Shown here: positions 12,948 through 13,849 of the stretch, piece after piece | Layout of the letters: every line of letters starts with the position of its first letter | Position numbering within the stretch: position 1 is the first letter of the stretch | Assembly (NCBI GenBank): GCA_009885445.1 | Contig: VFKQ01000210.1 | Span: 1 to 13,849 of the forward strand | Direction: 5' to 3' | Length of the DNA stretch: 13,849 nucleotides | Origin: Anaerolineaceae bacterium | GTDB taxonomy: Bacteria; Chloroflexota; Anaerolineae; Anaerolineales; Villigracilaceae | The notes under the pieces: generated by a model | The model's database searches: none | What the model saw: the letters and a program-made list of their open reading frames with translations, nothing else | What the model was told of the DNA's origin: nothing | Program-made: the position numbers and the translations under genes

Positions 12948-13763
12948 ATGGTTAGCTGGTTCGTGAGTCTAAACCCCATCGCGCAAGCCTTGCTGGCTAC
13001 CTGCTTCACCTGGTTCGTCACGGCACTGGGCGCGTCTACGGTCTTCTTCTTTAAACAAGTCAACCGCAAGTTGCTGGATGGCATGTTGGGCTTTGCCGCG
13101 GGCGTGATGATCGCGGCGAGTTACTGGTCCTTGCTGGCCCCCGCAATTCAAATGACCCGCGAAACAAATGGCACGCCAATCTGGCTTCCCGCGGCAATCG
13201 GATTCTTATCGGGCGGCGCGTTCATTCGGATGATCGATTTGTTTCTGCCGCATCTCCATCTGGGATTCCCGCAAAGCGAAGCCGAGGGCGTTCAAACCAA
13301 ATGGAAGAGAAGTATTTTAATGGTTCTGGCCATCACCCTGCATAATTTTCCCGAAGGGCTTGCAGTGGGCGTTGCCTTTGGCGCAGCCGCCGCAAATTTA
13401 TCATCTGCAACGCTAGCGGGCGCGGTCGCGCTGGCAATCGGAATCGCGATTCAAAATTTTCCCGAGGGACTGGCTGTATCCGTGCCTTTACGTTCCGAGG
13501 GGATGTCTCGTTGGAAAAGTTTTTTGTATGGTCAATCTTCCGCGTTGATCGAACCCATTGCGGGCGTAATCGGAGCGGCGGCAGTTTTATTCGTCAGGCC
13601 AATTCTGCCTTATGCGCTTGCGTTCGCCGCAGGCGCGATGATATTCGTGGTGGTCGAAGAGTTAATCCCTGAATCGCAACTTGAAAAAAACACCGATCTT
13701 GCCACTTCAGGCGCGATGCTCGGGTTTGTGCTCATGATGATTCTGGATGTGGCGTTTCAATAG
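12948..13763 (+). CDS. ZIP-family metal transporter (GufA/ZupT-like)
   Basis: A 271-residue membrane protein with about eight hydrophobic helices. Helix IV has HNFPEGLAVG (H132, E136) and helix V QNFPEGLAVS (Q169, E173), the paired metal-site signature of ZIP transporters. IEP (E202) and EELIPE (from E237) add the conserved acidic residues. The loop PHLHLG (101-106) is the short His-bearing variable region. Bacterial members take up Zn2+, Fe2+ or Mn2+ into the cytoplasm; selectivity cannot be read here. The ATG at 12948 has only a weak AGGAT site about 12 bases away. It is the last gene of the run, 50 bases after the RquA-like gene. Known RquA is Mn2+-dependent as I recall, so a metal-supply link is possible but speculative. 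Confidence 0.92.
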   Translation: MVSWFVSLNPIAQALLATCFTWFVTALGASTVFFFKQVNRKLLDGMLGFAAGVMIAASYWSLLAPAIQMTRETNGTPIWLPAAIGFLSGGAFIRMIDLFLPHLHLGFPQSEAEGVQTKWKRSILMVLAITLHNFPEGLAVGVAFGAAAANLSSATLAGAVALAIGIAIQNFPEGLAVSVPLRSEGMSRWKSFLYGQSSALIEPIAGVIGAAAVLFVRPILPYALAFAAGAMIFVVVEELIPESQLEKNTDLATSGAMLGFVLMMILDVAFQ

Positions 13764-13849
13764 GAATTAAATAGTGCTCTTGCATAAGTGCGCTAGAGAG
13801 CGCAATCCTATACAAAAGATTGGTCCCCCGGGCATGGCAGACTCATCGC

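Noticed and set aside
13789..13804. Hairpin TGCGCT-AGAG-AGCGCA after the ZIP gene as a terminator
   Set aside because: The 6-bp stem is not followed by a T-run on either strand. It may be an ordinary small palindrome.
13826..13849. Possible gene start (ATG at 13836) or tRNA at the right edge
   Set aside because: Only a few codons remain, there is no ribosome binding site, and no tRNA arm pattern is seen.

Overview
The window looks like a chromosomal segment of a bacterium of the Chloroflexota, probably Anaerolineae. This is an inference from gene content and protein style: a membrane-anchored NirK, a NirK-type cupredoxin as a separate lipoprotein, DosS-like GAF kinases, and the mix of ATG/GTG starts with strong AGGAG-type ribosome binding sites. 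No rRNA or marker gene is present to prove it. It holds 16 genes, one cut by the left edge, and no IS element, tRNA or CRISPR. Its theme is copper, nitrogen oxides and low-oxygen respiration.

Left block (1-3744, minus strand), copper homeostasis: csoR, a cupredoxin lipoprotein, a CopZ-type chaperone, the Cu+ ATPase copA, and the start of a membrane-anchored protein coupled to copA by an ATGA overlap. A palindrome of the CsoR-operator type (TACCCCCC / GGGGGGTA) lies on the predicted csoR start point. A strong intrinsic terminator stands between copZ and copA, so copA should be made by read-through or from an internal promoter.

Middle block (3745-6930, plus strand), nitrite reduction: a cupredoxin lipoprotein, a two-domain multicopper oxidase with a Tat-like lipoprotein signal, and a membrane-anchored copper nitrite reductase (nirK) with all expected copper and catalytic residues. 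A CRP/FNR-type site lies about -41.5 from a plausible start point upstream. A terminator separates the oxidase from nirK, and another follows nirK.

Sensor block (7013-9680): a DosS/DevS-like GAF histidine kinase, a receiver-only response regulator downstream of it, and a divergent DosR/NarL-type regulator. A palindrome resembling the mycobacterial DosR box lies between the kinase and the receiver-only gene.

Right block (9681-13763, plus strand): a 400-base non-coding stretch with an elaborate nested inverted repeat (possible structured RNA) leads into a tight seven-gene run: a CBS-pair protein, a Met/Gly-rich two-helix membrane protein, an Rrf2-type Fe-S regulator, SdhC- and SdhD-like cytochrome b anchors without SdhA/SdhB, an RquA-like (rhodoquinone biosynthesis) methyltransferase-fold protein, and a ZIP metal transporter.

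The blocks can be read as one adaptation to microoxic life with nitrite as electron acceptor. Copper import/export and chaperones supply and protect the copper enzymes, and NirK produces NO. DosRS-like, CRP/FNR-like and Fe-S Rrf2 regulators could sense O2 or NO. The orphan SDH-type anchors plus the RquA-like protein suggest a change in the quinone pool or a quinone-linked cytochrome b module. That last combination is the most unusual part of the window.
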